NCBI GenBank assembly: GCA_014584705.1
Contig: JACTMJ010000005.1
Span: forward strand, 1 to 64,000
Origin: Acidobacteriota bacterium
GTDB taxonomy: Bacteria; Acidobacteriota; Terriglobia; Bryobacterales; Bryobacteraceae
Length of the DNA: 64,000 nucleotides
Direction of reading: 5' to 3'
Below, piece after piece: positions 54,290-64,000 of this stretch. The notes below the pieces were generated by a model that did not search any database, had not been told where the DNA came from, and worked only from the letters and a program-made list of their open reading frames with translations. The translations under genes and the position numbers were made by a program. Position 1 is the stretch's first letter, and each line of letters begins with the position of its first letter.

Positions 54290-54682
54290 CCAGGTAGAAC
54301 CTCGCTCACCCGGGGGAGAATATCGGGCGAATAATGTACAGATTGAGACGTGAGACTTTGGCTAAGATGTTGCATTGAAGGCGGTTACGCATTCCAGTCC
54401 CGGTACCGCCTGGTCGCGAATCGCACAGCCGGACAGTTTTGCGCTAACGCAGATTTCATAAAGCGATTAGAATGGAGGCAGGCGAAGGGGAGACCCCCGG
54501 TTGAGCCTTTGCCCGGCAGGCCCCATGACCTGCGCGTCTCGCGATTCGCTTGTGAGAGGAATAGTTTTGGTTCGACTCCGGAGAGCGGAAGGCACTGTTG
54601 CCAGAGGCTCGACCCGCCGCAAGTGGATGAGCGGCCACGAGACCGTAATTGATGGGGGTATGGCTTGAAACGGACGGGACCA
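54290..54682. other. intergenic region between tig and clpX
   Basis: A 393-base gap with no protein gene. A TGGC-N7-TTGC pattern at 54359-54373 fits a sigma-54 promoter in spacing, but such a pattern is expected by chance about twice in this window. The right half (54474-54640) is unusually rich in potential hairpins and is listed as a possible RNA. Confidence 0.4.
54474..54640 (+). ncRNA. structured RNA candidate upstream of clpX
   Basis: A TAGAAT -10-like box at 54468-54473 is followed within a few bases by successive hairpins: GCGAAGG/CCTTTGC (54482-54488 with 54506-54512), GCAGG/CCTGC (54516-54520 with 54529-54533) and TCTCGC/GTGAGA (54537-54542 with 54552-54557). A smaller GGCA-CTGT-TGCC lies further right. 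It could be a small RNA or the clpX leader. I do not recognise a known family. The boundaries are guesses. Confidence 0.25.
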
Positions 54683-55930
54683 ATGGACACATTGCGCTGC
54701 TCTTTTTGCGGCAAGACCCAGGACCAGGTTGGCAAGCTCATTTCTTCCCCCAGCGATTACCCCAGGGCGTATATCTGCGACGAATGCGTGGGAGTCTGCA
54801 ACTCGATTCTCGAAGACGATCAGGTGGAATCCACTCAGGTCAGTCTCGGGAAGCTTCCCAAACCGCTCGAAATCAAGGAATACCTTGACCAGTACGTGAT
54901 CGGCCAGCATGCCACCAAGAAGAAGCTGGCGGTAGCGGTTTACAACCACTACAAACGGATCCAGATGAACCGCCAGCGTTCGAACGACGTGGAGATTGCC
55001 AAGTCGAACATCGTGTTAGTTGGCCCCACCGGTTCCGGCAAAACCTTGCTGGCGCAGACCCTGGCCCGGATCCTCGATGTTCCGTTCGCGATCGTGGATG
55101 CCACCACGCTCACCGAAGCAGGCTACGTGGGCGAAGATGTAGAGAATATCATCCTGCGTCTGCTACAGAATTCCGATTGGGATGTGCAGCGCTGCCAGCA
55201 GGGCATCATCTACATTGACGAGATCGACAAGATCAGCCGGAAGGACGAAAATCCCTCGATTACCCGTGATGTTTCGGGCGAGGGCGTGCAGCAGGCGCTC
55301 CTGAAGATCCTCGAAGGGACCATTGCCAACGTTCCCCCGCAGGGCGGACGGAAGCATCCGCATCAGGAGTTTACTCCCGTCGATACGACCAATATTCTTT
55401 TCATTTGCGGCGGGGCGTTTGTTGGCCTCGAGAAGATCGTCGGCCAGCGGCTGGGAAAGAAGACCATCGGGTTTATTGACCCCGCGGATGCCGCCGGCAA
55501 GGCCCCCGTAGCGGCTGCGCGCGACACTCGCTTGCTGGCGGAAATGCAGCCGCAGGATCTGATTCGCTTCGGGTTTATCCCGGAGTTGATTGGCCGGTTG
55601 CCGGTTGCCGCGGTTCTCGACGACCTCGACAAGGCTGCCATGGTGCAGATCCTGACGAAGCCAAAGAATGCGCTGATGCGTCAATATCAGAAGTTGTTCG
55701 AGTTTGAGAACGTCAAACTGAAGTTCAGCGAGGATGCGCTGGAGGCGATCGCGCAAATGGCGCTGGAGCGGAAATTGGGCGCTCGCGGCCTTCGGATGAT
55801 TCTTGAAGATCTGATGCTGGATCTGATGTACTACGTGCCTTCGTACAAGAAAATCAAAGAGTTTGTCGTGACGAAGGAAATGGTGGTCTCACGGAATATC
55901 AACCTCGGCCTTTTGGAAAAGGCCGGTTAG
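54683..55930 (+). CDS. clpX: ATP-dependent Clp protease ATP-binding subunit
   Basis: ClpX is the hexameric AAA+ unfoldase for ClpP. The 415-residue protein has the N-terminal zinc-binding domain (CSFCGK and CDECVG), Walker [14 protein letters not shown], Walker [11 protein letters not shown] and the [10 protein letters not shown] region; a C-terminal D2 domain follows. The ATG at 54683 is chosen over a TTG six codons earlier. clpP is about 36 kb away. Confidence 0.97.
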   Translation: MDTLRCSFCGKTQDQVGKLISSPSDYPRAYICDECVGVCNSILEDDQVESTQVSLGKLPKPLEIKEYLDQYVIGQHATKKKLAVAVYNHYKRIQMNRQRSNDVEIAKSNIVLVGPTGSGKTLLAQTLARILDVPFAIVDATTLTEAGYVGEDVENIILRLLQNSDWDVQRCQQGIIYIDEIDKISRKDENPSITRDVSGEGVQQALLKILEGTIANVPPQGGRKHPHQEFTPVDTTNILFICGGAFVGLEKIVGQRLGKKTIGFIDPADAAGKAPVAAARDTRLLAEMQPQDLIRFGFIPELIGRLPVAAVLDDLDKAAMVQILTKPKNALMRQYQKLFEFENVKLKFSEDALEAIAQMALERKLGARGLRMILEDLMLDLMYYVPSYKKIKEFVVTKEMVVSRNINLGLLEKAG

Positions 55931-56037
55931 CGATACAATCGAAGACAAGCATCCCAGGCTCCTCTCCTCGACAACCGTCTCGATTCGGCGGATAGCATCC
56001 CGATTCTGGCGCAATCCCAATTCGTCTGTGGAATAAC

Positions 56038-58479
<2,442 letters not shown>

Positions 58480-58549
58480 GCCGGGCGGCGTCGCCGGAGT
58501 CTTGCGGTTCGCAATTCTCCGGAACCTGCCCGGGAGCCGATTCCTGAAT

Positions 58550-59131
58550 TTGATATTGAAAACGGAATTCATTGTTGGTGCAACCAGCCCCTCGCAATTC
58601 CCGCGGGACGCCAAACCGGAGTTTGCGTTCCTTGGGCGAAGCAATGTGGGCAAGTCCAGCCTGTTGAACGCGCTGGCGGGGAACCAGAAGGTTGCTTTCA
58701 CCAGCAGCCGCCCGGGATGCACGCAGCAGATTAACTTCTTCGACGCGGAAGGCCAGATCCGCCTGGTTGACCTGCCCGGCTATGGGTACGCGAAAGCGCC
58801 CAAGGCCCTGCAGGCGGATTGGTCGACGCTGATCGAAACGTACCTTGACGAACGCGAATGCCTGCGGCTTTGCATTTGCATTCTCGACGTTCGCAGAGGC
58901 TGGATGGAATCGGACCGCACCTTGAGGGAGTGGTTGGATTTCAAACGGCGGCCCTATCTGGTGGTAGCCACCAAAATCGACAAGCTTCGCACCGTCAATG
59001 AGGTGAAGCGCGGGATCAAGTTGATCCAGGATGAGGTTCCCGGCAGGGACGTCATCGCATTTTCCGCCCGCAAAGGGCAAGGAGTGAAGGAACTTTGGCA
59101 AGCGATCTGGAAAACCAAGAGCAACCGGTAA
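58550..59131 (+). CDS. engB: ribosome biogenesis GTP-binding protein
   Basis: EngB (YsxC) is a GTPase needed for 50S assembly. The protein has the G1 motif [15 protein letters not shown]3 [12 protein letters not shown] and G4 VATKIDK. The TTG at 58550 gives the family N-terminus ([15 protein letters not shown]) and about 193 residues; the frame is open from another TTG at 58502. No start has a strong Shine-Dalgarno. Confidence 0.93.
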   Translation: MILKTEFIVGATSPSQFPRDAKPEFAFLGRSNVGKSSLLNALAGNQKVAFTSSRPGCTQQINFFDAEGQIRLVDLPGYGYAKAPKALQADWSTLIETYLDERECLRLCICILDVRRGWMESDRTLREWLDFKRRPYLVVATKIDKLRTVNEVKRGIKLIQDEVPGRDVIAFSARKGQGVKELWQAIWKTKSNR

Positions 59132-59193
59132 GGGCTGGGATCGAGGCGGAAGACGAGAGTACTCCGAAACCCTCGAAGGAGGCCGTTTCCGCC

Positions 59194-60576
59194 ATGCCTG
59201 AAGTGTCAAATGGCGCACCCCGCCGTCGCGCCGGTTCCCACGGGCGGCGCGACGGGGGCGATGGGCCGCCCCCCCGCGGGCGTGCCGAGCGTGAGCAGGC
59301 CGCGAAAGATCAGAGCGGCCCCCCCACGCTCGACCTCGTGGAACTCAAGGACATGAGTATCCAGAACCTCAACCAGATCGCCAAGGATCTGGGTGTGGCG
59401 GGCGCCGCCGGCATGCGCAAGCAGGAATTGATCTTCAAGATTCTGCAGACGCAGGCGGAGAAGAGCGGGCTGATCTTCTCCGAAGGCGTGCTCGAATGCC
59501 TTCCGGACGGTTTCGGCTTCTTGCGCGCGCCCGAGTACAACTATCTGCCGGGGCCCGACGACGTCTACGTTTCGCCCTCGCAGATCCGTCGCTTCGATCT
59601 GCGTACCGGCGATACCATTTCCGGACAGATCCGTCCGCCCAAGGAAGGCGAGCGCTATTTCGCCCTCATCAAGGTGGACGCAATCAACTTTGAACCGCCT
59701 GAGGAAGCTCGTAACAAAATCTTCTTCGATAACCTGACGCCGCTTTACCCCGAAGAGCGTCTGCGTCTCGAAACCGGAAAAGAAAACTATTCGGGCCGCA
59801 TCATGGACCTGCTCACCCCCATCGGCAAGGGGCAGCGCGGCCTGATCGTCGCCCCGCCGCGAACCGGTAAGACGATGCTGCTGCAAAGCATCGCCAATTC
59901 GATCACAACCAACCACCCGGAAGTGGCGCTCATCGTCCTGCTCATCGACGAACGGCCGGAAGAAGTTACCGACATGCAGCGCTCCGTGCGCGGCGAGGTG
60001 ATCAGTTCCACCTTCGATGAGCCGGCCACGCGCCACGTGCAGGTTGCCGAGATGGTGATCGAGAAGGCCAAGCGCCTCGTCGAGCATAAGCGTGATGTCG
60101 TGATCGTGCTCGATTCAGTTACCCGTTTGGCACGCGCCTACAACACCATCGTCCCCCCGTCGGGCAAGGTCCTCTCGGGCGGCGTGGATTCGAATGCGCT
60201 CCAGCGCCCCAAGCGTTTCTTCGGTGCGGCGCGCAATATCGAGGAAGGCGGCTCGCTCACCATCATCGCCACCGCGCTGATCGATACCGGTAGCCGCATG
60301 GACGACGTGATCTTCGAAGAGTTCAAGGGCACGGGCAATATGGAAATTCACCTTGACCGCAAACTCGTCGATAAGCGTGTCTTCCCCGCTATCGATATCA
60401 ACAAGAGCGGTACCCGCAAGGAAGAACTCCTCATGCCGAAGGACGAACTCAATCGCGTCTGGATTCTGCGGAAGGTGCTCAATCCGCTCTCGGCAGTCGA
60501 AAGTATGGAATTGCTGCTCGACAAACTGGCCAAGACCAAGAGCAACGCGGAATTCCTGAACGCCATGAACGGTTAA
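59194..60576 (+). CDS. rho: transcription termination factor Rho
   Basis: Rho is the hexameric RNA-DNA helicase that ends transcription. It has the N-terminal helical domain ([20 protein letters not shown]), the RNA-binding cold-shock-like domain ([15 protein letters not shown]), Walker [14 protein letters not shown] and [14 protein letters not shown]. An Arg/Gly-rich N-terminal segment ([15 protein letters not shown]) extends it to 460 residues, compared with 419 in E. coli. The ATG at 59194 follows AAGGAGG; a TTG at 59095 inside engB is an alternative. Confidence 0.96.
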   Translation: MPEVSNGAPRRRAGSHGRRDGGDGPPPRGRAEREQAAKDQSGPPTLDLVELKDMSIQNLNQIAKDLGVAGAAGMRKQELIFKILQTQAEKSGLIFSEGVLECLPDGFGFLRAPEYNYLPGPDDVYVSPSQIRRFDLRTGDTISGQIRPPKEGERYFALIKVDAINFEPPEEARNKIFFDNLTPLYPEERLRLETGKENYSGRIMDLLTPIGKGQRGLIVAPPRTGKTMLLQSIANSITTNHPEVALIVLLIDERPEEVTDMQRSVRGEVISSTFDEPATRHVQVAEMVIEKAKRLVEHKRDVVIVLDSVTRLARAYNTIVPPSGKVLSGGVDSNALQRPKRFFGAARNIEEGGSLTIIATALIDTGSRMDDVIFEEFKGTGNMEIHLDRKLVDKRVFPAIDINKSGTRKEELLMPKDELNRVWILRKVLNPLSAVESMELLLDKLAKTKSNAEFLNAMNG

Positions 60577-60610
60577 ACGCCGGCATCGGTCTGGGCGCGG
60601 CTCAAAAGAA

Positions 60611-60647
60611 AACGGGCGGCATCTTCCTCAGGAGGATGCCGCCCGTT
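60611..60647. terminator. terminator between rho and the efflux operon
   Basis: AACGGGCGGCATC (60611-60623) pairs with GATGCCGCCCGTT (60635-60647) and the stem extends inward by up to four more pairs. Reading on the minus strand it is followed by TTTTCTTTT, an efficient signal for the convergent efflux operon. On the plus strand the T-run is short. Confidence 0.75.
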
Positions 60648-60704
60648 CTGCGTTCCCCACAAGGGCGCGAAGAGTAGCCGCCCGGTACACCCCACCGTTG
60701 CCGT

Positions 60705-62105
60705 CTATTGCTTCCAGCCGCCGCCCAGCGCGTTATAAAGTTGCACCGCCGCCAGCCGCTCGCCCAGCTCCGCTTGGGCCAGCCCGATCTCGGCGTCGAA
60801 GAGATTCGTCTGGCTTTGAAGCACTTCGAGATACGTCGTGGCACCGCCCTTATAGCGGATCTCGGATAGCGAAGCCGCACGCGATGCCGCCTGCTGCAGC
60901 GCTTCCTGCCGTTCTCGAAACTCCCGATTTTTCACCGTCGCCACCAGGGCGTCGGAAACCTCGCGGAATGCCTCCTGGATGCTCTGCCGATACGTCGCCG
61001 CGAGCTCCTCCTTCCGGGCCTCGCTCAAGCGCACGCCGGAGCGAATCCGACCGAACTCGAACACCGGCTGCGCCAGGTTCACTCCGGCGTTGTACACCTT
61101 CGAATCGAAGAGGTTGTCGATCCCATAGGCCTGGTAGCCTCCGCTTCCGGTCAAGGAAATCTGAGGGAACCATGCCGCCTTGGCCACGCCGATGCGGGCG
61201 TTCGCGGCAATCAGTTGCCATTCCGCCGCCTGAATATCCGGACGGCGCTCCAGCAGCGAGGAAGGCAGGCCGGCGGGTACGGCGGGTGGCGGCAGTTGCT
61301 CCGTCAGCCGGAATCCCCGTTCAATCTCGCCCGGATTCCGCCCCAGCAGAATGCTCAGCAGATTCTCCTGTTGCGCAACCCGCTTTTCGAGGTCGGGGAT
61401 CCGCGTGGCGGCTTGCTCCACCAGAATCTCCGCCTGATGCACATCCATGAGAGAGATCGCGCCCCCCTTTTCGAGGGTGCGGTTCAAGGCGAGAGACTCT
61501 CTTCGCGCGGATAGAGTCCGCTGCGAGATCTCCAGTTCCAGATCCAGTTCGCGGAGGGAGAAATACGCGGCTGCTACGTTGGCGACCAGCGTCGCTACCA
61601 CCGCCTTCTGTCCCCATTGCGTTGCCGTCAACTCGGCCCGCGCCGCTTCGGTCGCCTTCCGGTAGCGTCCCCAGAAATCGAGCTGCCAAACCGCGGAGAG
61701 CGTCAATCCGGCGCTGGTCGATTCAAACCCGGGGAATACACTCAATCCAGCGCTTTTCTGCCTCGCGACGGTCGCGCTCGCGCCGATGGAGGGGAACTGG
61801 TCCGCCCGCGTGATGCCCGCTTGCGCCTGCGCTTGCGCCACGCGAGCGGCCGCGATCTCCATACTGGGGCTGCCGTCGAGTGCCGCGCGGATCAGCTTTT
61901 GCAGGGCTTCATCCTGGAACAGCTTCCACCATTCGGTGTCGCCCAGCGATTCCGGCGAGGCCGCGGTCGCCGCGCTTCCTCGGTACTGGTCCGGCGTCGC
62001 GATCGCGGGCCGTTGATATTTCGGCCCCATCGTGCAACCCACACTGAACGCGCACGCACCGGCTAGCAGAAGCACGCCGCGTCGCCGAAGAATCGCGCCG
62101 CTCAT
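60705..62105 (-). CDS. NodT-family outer-membrane efflux lipoprotein
   Basis: The 466-residue TolC-like channel has a lipoprotein signal with lipobox FSVGC (RRRGVLLLAGACAFSVGC), two OEP repeats with long coiled-coil helices, and MGPKYQRPAIATPDQYRG typical of OprM-type N-termini. It partners the RND pump upstream and overlaps its stop codon by four bases (ATGA). The ATG at 62105 is chosen for the lipobox. Confidence 0.9.
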   Translation of the reverse strand: MSGAILRRRGVLLLAGACAFSVGCTMGPKYQRPAIATPDQYRGSAATAASPESLGDTEWWKLFQDEALQKLIRAALDGSPSMEIAAARVAQAQAQAGITRADQFPSIGASATVARQKSAGLSVFPGFESTSAGLTLSAVWQLDFWGRYRKATEAARAELTATQWGQKAVVATLVANVAAAYFSLRELDLELEISQRTLSARRESLALNRTLEKGGAISLMDVHQAEILVEQAATRIPDLEKRVAQQENLLSILLGRNPGEIERGFRLTEQLPPPAVPAGLPSSLLERRPDIQAAEWQLIAANARIGVAKAAWFPQISLTGSGGYQAYGIDNLFDSKVYNAGVNLAQPVFEFGRIRSGVRLSEARKEELAATYRQSIQEAFREVSDALVATVKNREFRERQEALQQAASRAASLSEIRYKGGATTYLEVLQSQTNLFDAEIGLAQAELGERLAAVQLYNALGGGWKQ

Positions 62106-64000
62106 GCCGGGTCTCCTTCCTCGAGCAAGGTGGCCGCCTTCTTCTTCCTCGAAAAACGCGCCATCAGCCGTTCGACGAACACAAAGCACACCGGGATCAG
62201 AAAGATCGCAATGATCGTTGCCGCAAGCATGCCGCCGATGACGGCTGAACCCAGCACCTGCCGTGAGACCGCGCCGGAGCCGCTTGCGATCGCCAGCGGC
62301 ACGCAGCCAAGAATGAAGGCGAACGCCGTCATCAGAATCGGGCGCAACCGCAGCCGTGCCGCTCGAAGTGCCGCATCCACAATGCTGCTGTCGCCGCTCT
62401 CATAGTCTCTCTTGGCATACTCCACAATCAGAATCGCGTTCTTCGCGGAAAGGCCGATAAGCATCACAAGCCCGATCTGCGCGTAGACGTCATTCTCGAA
62501 GCCGCGTACCCAGAGCGCAAGAAACGCGCCCAGCACCGCCACCGGCGTCACCAGCAGCACGCTGAACGGCAGTGACCAGCTTTCGTATTGCGCTGCGAGA
62601 ATCAGGAAGACGAAGAGAATCGAGAGGCCGTAAATCGTAACCGGCGAGATCCCCTCGGCGGCCCGCTTCTCCTGGTACGACATGCCGCTATAATCGAAGC
62701 CCATCTGCGCGGGCATCGTCCGCGCGAATGTCTCCTCCAGGGCCTCCATCGCCTGTCCGGAACTGTAGCCGGGGGCAGCCGATCCGTAGATCTGCGTAGC
62801 CCGGTATTCGTTGAAGCGGAAGTTGTACTCCGGGCCGGTGCGCTGACTGACCTCGGCGAAGGCGCTCAGCGGCACCATGCCGCCGGCGGAATTCCGCACA
62901 TAGAACTGTGACACGTCCTCCGCCCTCATTCGGTACTCGCCCTCGGCCGCTACATAAACCTGCCACTGCCGGCCGAAGCGGTTGAAATAGTTGACGAGGG
63001 AGCCACCCATAAAGGTTTGCAGCGTGTTGTAAATGCTGCCGATATCGACGCCCTGGCGCGCGGCCTTTTCGCGGTCCACATTCACGTAAAGCTGCGGGAT
63101 ATCGGGCAGATAGGAAGAGCTGACTCCCGCCAGTTCCTTCCGCTGCCGGATTGCGTTCATGAAGGTATTTACGTTCGCGGTAAACTCCGCCGGATCGCCC
63201 CCGGAACGATCCTCGAGAATGAAGGTGAAGCCGCCCGTGTTTCCCACTCCGGGAATCGGCGGCGGCGCCAGCGGAAAGGCGATCGCGTCGGGCACCTGCG
63301 AGATGGCGCCCATTACGGCGCCCTGGATGGCCTTGAACTGAAGGTGTGGCGCCTTGCGTTCGCTCCAGTCGTCGAGCGTGATCCAGAACACGCCGTTATA
63401 CGTATTCATCACGCCGCCAAGCAGGTCGAATCCCGAAACGCTCACGATGTTGGCAATGCCGGGAATGCCCTTAATGCGATCCCCGATCTTCTGCGCCGCC
63501 TCGCTGGTTCGCTCGAGTGAGGAGGCATGTGGCATCTGCATCACCAACAGCAAATAGCCCTGGTCTTCATCGGGAAGGAATGAGGTTGGCAGGCTCGCCC
63601 CGACGCCGACGCCCAGCACCGTCACCGCCGCAAGCAGGCCAAGACTAAGTGCCATCTTCCGGATCATGCCGCGGCTGATTGCGATGTAGCGGTCCGTTCC
63701 TGCCTTGAACGAACGATTGAACCACTCAAAAAACCATTCAAAGCGGCCATGCGAAGCCTTATTGCGGCTCAGCAGCAGCGTACACATCGCGGGGCTCAGA
63801 GAGAGCGCGTTGAACGCGGAGATCGCCACGGAAATCGCAATGGTAATCGCGAACTGCTGATAGAGGCGCCCGGTGATGCCGGGGATAAATGCCGTGGGCA
63901 CGAAGACCGCGGCCAGAATCAATGCGATTGCAACCACCGGTCCGGATACTTCCCTCATCGCTTGCAGCGACGCTTCCCGCGGCGAAAGGCCTTTCTCGAT
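62102..64000 (-). CDS. RND efflux pump, inner-membrane permease (HAE1/AcrB type), 5' part missing
   Basis: The last 633 codons of an AcrB-like proton-driven multidrug transporter lie in the window; the start lies beyond 64000. At the edge the frame still reads IEKGLSPREASLQA before an internal Met. Visible are PSFVPTAFIPGITGRLY-like FVPTAFIPG, TM segments ALSLSPAMCTLLLS and QYESWSLPFSVLLV, and the C-terminal GLSAKNAILIVEYAKRD. The NodT lipoprotein gene follows. A periplasmic adaptor gene is expected upstream, outside the window. Confidence 0.93.
   Translation of the reverse strand: MEKGLSPREASLQAMREVSGPVVAIALILAAVFVPTAFIPGITGRLYQQFAITIAISVAISAFNALSLSPAMCTLLLSRNKASHGRFEWFFEWFNRSFKAGTDRYIAISRGMIRKMALSLGLLAAVTVLGVGVGASLPTSFLPDEDQGYLLLVMQMPHASSLERTSEAAQKIGDRIKGIPGIANIVSVSGFDLLGGVMNTYNGVFWITLDDWSERKAPHLQFKAIQGAVMGAISQVPDAIAFPLAPPPIPGVGNTGGFTFILEDRSGGDPAEFTANVNTFMNAIRQRKELAGVSSSYLPDIPQLYVNVDREKAARQGVDIGSIYNTLQTFMGGSLVNYFNRFGRQWQVYVAAEGEYRMRAEDVSQFYVRNSAGGMVPLSAFAEVSQRTGPEYNFRFNEYRATQIYGSAAPGYSSGQAMEALEETFARTMPAQMGFDYSGMSYQEKRAAEGISPVTIYGLSILFVFLILAAQYESWSLPFSVLLVTPVAVLGAFLALWVRGFENDVYAQIGLVMLIGLSAKNAILIVEYAKRDYESGDSSIVDAALRAARLRLRPILMTAFAFILGCVPLAIASGSGAVSRQVLGSAVIGGMLAATIIAIFLIPVCFVFVERLMARFSRKKKAATLLEEGDPA

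Noticed and set aside
54561..54580. TTGGTTCGACTCC resembling a tRNA T arm in the tig-clpX gap
   Set aside because: The flanking bases do not form the T stem without several G-T pairs and no anticodon or acceptor stem is present.

Overview
The window is about 64 kb of a GC-rich bacterial chromosome carrying mostly housekeeping genes. A very long TonB-dependent receptor with an N-terminal carboxypeptidase-regulatory-like domain, a PEP-CTERM protein, long stand-alone HisG, NodT/RND efflux genes and the gene repertoire in general suggest an Acidobacteriota member, probably near Bryobacterales/Solibacter. That placement is inference from gene content; no rRNA gene is present.

Layout. 1-975 holds a decayed ISL3-family transposase and a good promoter. 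976-7529 carries the TonB receptor, a MetX-like alpha/beta hydrolase, a PfkB kinase and an isocitrate dehydrogenase. 7583-11366 is a purine unit (purH-tadA-purM-purN). 11571-15791 has an ECF sigma factor with a membrane partner, rsmA, a PemK/MazF-like gene with a coupled partner, a methyltransferase and tRNA-Val. 15924-20150 has a rhamnulokinase with a possibly leaderless promoter, clpP, an Rrf2 regulator and a response-regulator diguanylate cyclase. 20254-27806 has two murein hydrolases, mobA, an Mla-type ABC ATPase with an abnormal signature motif, a ribulokinase followed by the ruins of araD, and a PEP-CTERM protein. 27862-33756 has alaC, a YggX-like gene, a secreted esterase-like protein, a SirB1-type protein and a membrane spermidine-synthase-like protein.

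33779-39308 is the most unusual locus: MBOAT acyltransferase, two extracytoplasmic SGNH proteins, a stand-alone acyl carrier protein and a KASIII homologue whose catalytic cysteine is serine, all on the minus strand with overlapping or closely spaced genes. It resembles the logic of Dlt or alginate O-acetylation, but with an ACP and a KASIII-like enzyme in place of a DltA-type loading enzyme. I propose that it O-acylates an exported polymer.

40974-48076 is a complete-looking histidine operon (hisI-G-D-C-HAD-B-H-F-A; no hisE) preceded by a 23-codon leader peptide with six His codons out of seven, an antiterminator pairing and an intrinsic terminator. This is a classical transcription attenuator, readable directly from the sequence. 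Upstream lie a GH13 sugar phosphorylase coupled to trmFO.

51475-60647 contains metK with a long structured leader, tig, an RNA-like structured intergenic region, clpX (clpP is elsewhere, at 17.5 kb), lon, engB and rho. The window ends with a NodT outer-membrane lipoprotein and an RND pump that runs off the right edge.
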